A stretch of 14,829 nucleotides of DNA from CAYJPV01 sp964547975. Its GTDB lineage: Bacteria; Acidobacteriota; Vicinamibacteria; Vicinamibacterales; JAKQTR01. The stretch is from NCBI GenBank assembly GCA_964547975.1, contig CAZJRM010000138.1:1-14829 (forward strand), given 5' to 3'. Under the pieces are notes generated by a model that worked only from the letters and a program-made list of their open reading frames with translations, was not told where the DNA came from and did not search any database. The position numbers and the translations under genes are program-made. Position 1 is the stretch's first letter; each line of letters starts with the position of its first letter. Below, piece after piece: positions 13,706-14,829 of the stretch.

Positions 13706-14679
13706 GCCTGGCCTCGATCTCGAAGTCGGCCCGACAGCGCCTCGAATACGAGGCCGTGCGCGCGACTCGCGCGCTGGTGGGGATCCTGCCCTGGGCCATC
13801 GTCCGCGCGCTCGGGACGGGGCTCGGTCTGCTGTTCCACGCGCTCGATGGCCGGCATCGCCGCATCGCGCTCGCGAACGTGTCGGCGGCGTTTCCCCGCA
13901 AGTCCCCGGCGGAACGCCGGGCGCTGGTGCGCGAAGTGTTCTCGCACTTCGGCCGCCTGCTGTTCGAGTTGCTCAAGTTCTCGCACCTCACGCCGGAGCA
14001 GGCCCTGGCCCGGGTCGAGTTCGAAGGCGAGGAGTACGTCCACGAGGCGCACCGGCAACGGCGCGGGGCGTTGTTGTTCACCGGGCACTTCGGGTACTGG
14101 GAGATCAACGCCCTCGCCCACGGGACGGCGCTCTACCCGATCGGCGTGCTCGCCCGGCCGCTCGACAATCCGCACCTGCACCAGCTGCTCGAAGACCTGC
14201 GCGGCTCGACGGGCAATCACGTCATCTACCGCCGCGGCGCGCTGCGGCGCGTGCTGCGCGCGCTCGCGGCCAACGAAGGCGTGGCGATCCTGATCGACCA
14301 GCACATCCAGGCGCCGGATGCCGTGCTCGTCAATTTCTTCGACCGCCCGGCCTCGACGACCCTCGCGCTGGCCGTGCTGGCGTTGCGCACCGGCGCGCCC
14401 GTCATCCCGGTGTTCACCCTGCCGCTGCCCGACGGCCGCATCCGCTGCGTCTACGAGCATCCGGTGGAGCCGCCCGCGGACGAGACGCCCGAGGCCATCC
14501 GGGACTTCACGCAGCGCTGCACCGACGTCCTGGAAATGTACGTCCGCCGCTATCCGCACCTCTGGTTGTGGATGCACCGCCGCTGGCGTGACGTGCCGGC
14601 CGGCGAAGGCCGTGGCATGTTTCCCGAGGCCGCGTCCGAGCCGCCGGATTCCCGCGGCAGCGCCGGCGAGGCCCCGTGA
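13702..14679 (+). CDS. LpxL/HtrB-type lysophospholipid acyltransferase (lipid A late acyltransferase)
   Basis: Probably adds a secondary acyl chain to Kdo-lipid A at the inner membrane. The 325-residue protein has a hydrophobic N-terminal segment (ALVGILPWAIVRALGTGLGL), then the acyltransferase HX4E motif at His129-Glu134 (TGHFGYWEINA). LIDQHIQ and the family's closing YPHLWLWMHRRW motif follow. The GTG at 13702 is chosen because it overlaps the lpxK stop (GTGA) and has GGGAG a few bases upstream; a longer frame from 13567 would lie inside lpxK and lacks family sequence. Whether it is LpxL- or LpxM-like in acyl preference cannot be told. The Gly/Ser/Pro-rich tail after residue 300 is not conserved. 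Confidence 0.92.
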   Translation: MSLASISKSARQRLEYEAVRATRALVGILPWAIVRALGTGLGLLFHALDGRHRRIALANVSAAFPRKSPAERRALVREVFSHFGRLLFELLKFSHLTPEQALARVEFEGEEYVHEAHRQRRGALLFTGHFGYWEINALAHGTALYPIGVLARPLDNPHLHQLLEDLRGSTGNHVIYRRGALRRVLRALAANEGVAILIDQHIQAPDAVLVNFFDRPASTTLALAVLALRTGAPVIPVFTLPLPDGRIRCVYEHPVEPPADETPEAIRDFTQRCTDVLEMYVRRYPHLWLWMHRRWRDVPAGEGRGMFPEAASEPPDSRGSAGEAP

Positions 14680-14829
14680 CCACCCTCGTCTTCGCGCCCA
14701 ACTGGCTCGGGGACGTCGTCATGGCGCTGCCCGCGCTGGCGGACCTCGGGCGCCACGTGGATGACGGCCGGCTTGTCGTTGCCGCGCGCTGCAGCGTGGC
14801 GCCGCTCTACAGCCTCGTGCCGGGCATCG
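14676..14829 (+). CDS. waaF: Heptosyltransferase, WaaF-type (5' part, runs off the window)
   Basis: The first 51 codons of a glycosyltransferase family 9 protein that would add heptose to the LPS inner core from ADP-heptose. The N-terminus VTTLVFAPNWLGDVVMALPA followed by LADL is the typical heptosyltransferase start, where NWLGD is diagnostic of WaaF (RfaF). The GTG start overlaps the stop of the acyltransferase gene by four bases (GTGA), which fits translational coupling. The rest of the gene lies beyond the window, so the WaaF versus WaaC assignment depends on this motif alone. Confidence 0.88.
   Translation, partial: MTTLVFAPNWLGDVVMALPALADLGRHVDDGRLVVAARCSVAPLYSLVPGI

Overview
This window looks like chromosome from a GC-rich Gram-negative (diderm) bacterium. 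An Acidobacteriota member of the Vicinamibacteria type is my best guess, from high GC, TonB/Sel1-type proteins, lipid A genes and G-rich intergenic repeats; this is inference, with no marker gene to prove it. Sampled lines give about 73% GC at 12661-12720 but only about 55% at 2041-2100, so the left end differs in composition from the rest.

Left region (1-2690). It holds a zinc-knuckle protein tail, a Sel1-repeat/TonB-C-terminal protein, a decayed tyrosine-recombinase 3' end, and two unrecognised small genes on the minus strand. Next come a tandem 12-bp repeat and a terminator behind tRNA-Leu(GAG). Together these look like an old, decayed island next to a tRNA gene.

Middle region (2693-7867). 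secG and tRNA-Leu(GAG) lie on the minus strand. Divergent from them is a plus-strand trio: an HTH-Mop (molybdate/tungstate-binding) regulator, a secreted TupA-like tungstate-binding protein, and a TonB-dependent outer-membrane receptor. The TupA-like protein is fused to a sulfite-oxidase-fold domain that is itself interrupted by a c-type cytochrome domain. No ABC permease or ATPase accompanies them. I read the trio as a candidate oxyanion (tungstate/molybdate) sensing or uptake system. It is the most interesting part of the window.

Right-centre (7959-11123). The glycolytic genes gap, pgk and tpiA run on the minus strand behind a good sigma-70-like promoter at 11259-11287. The order gap-pgk-tpiA...secG-tRNA-Leu suggests the plus-strand trio was inserted into an older gap-pgk-tpiA-secG-tRNA block. 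Just downstream of each glycolytic stop codon is a G-rich repeat (GGGGATT units) able to form a G-quadruplex in the transcript.

Right end (11317-14829). Divergent from gap is a tightly packed LPS operon: waaA (Kdo transferase), lpxK (lipid A 4'-kinase), an LpxL-type acyltransferase, and the start of a WaaF-type heptosyltransferase. The last two starts each overlap the previous stop by 4 bases.
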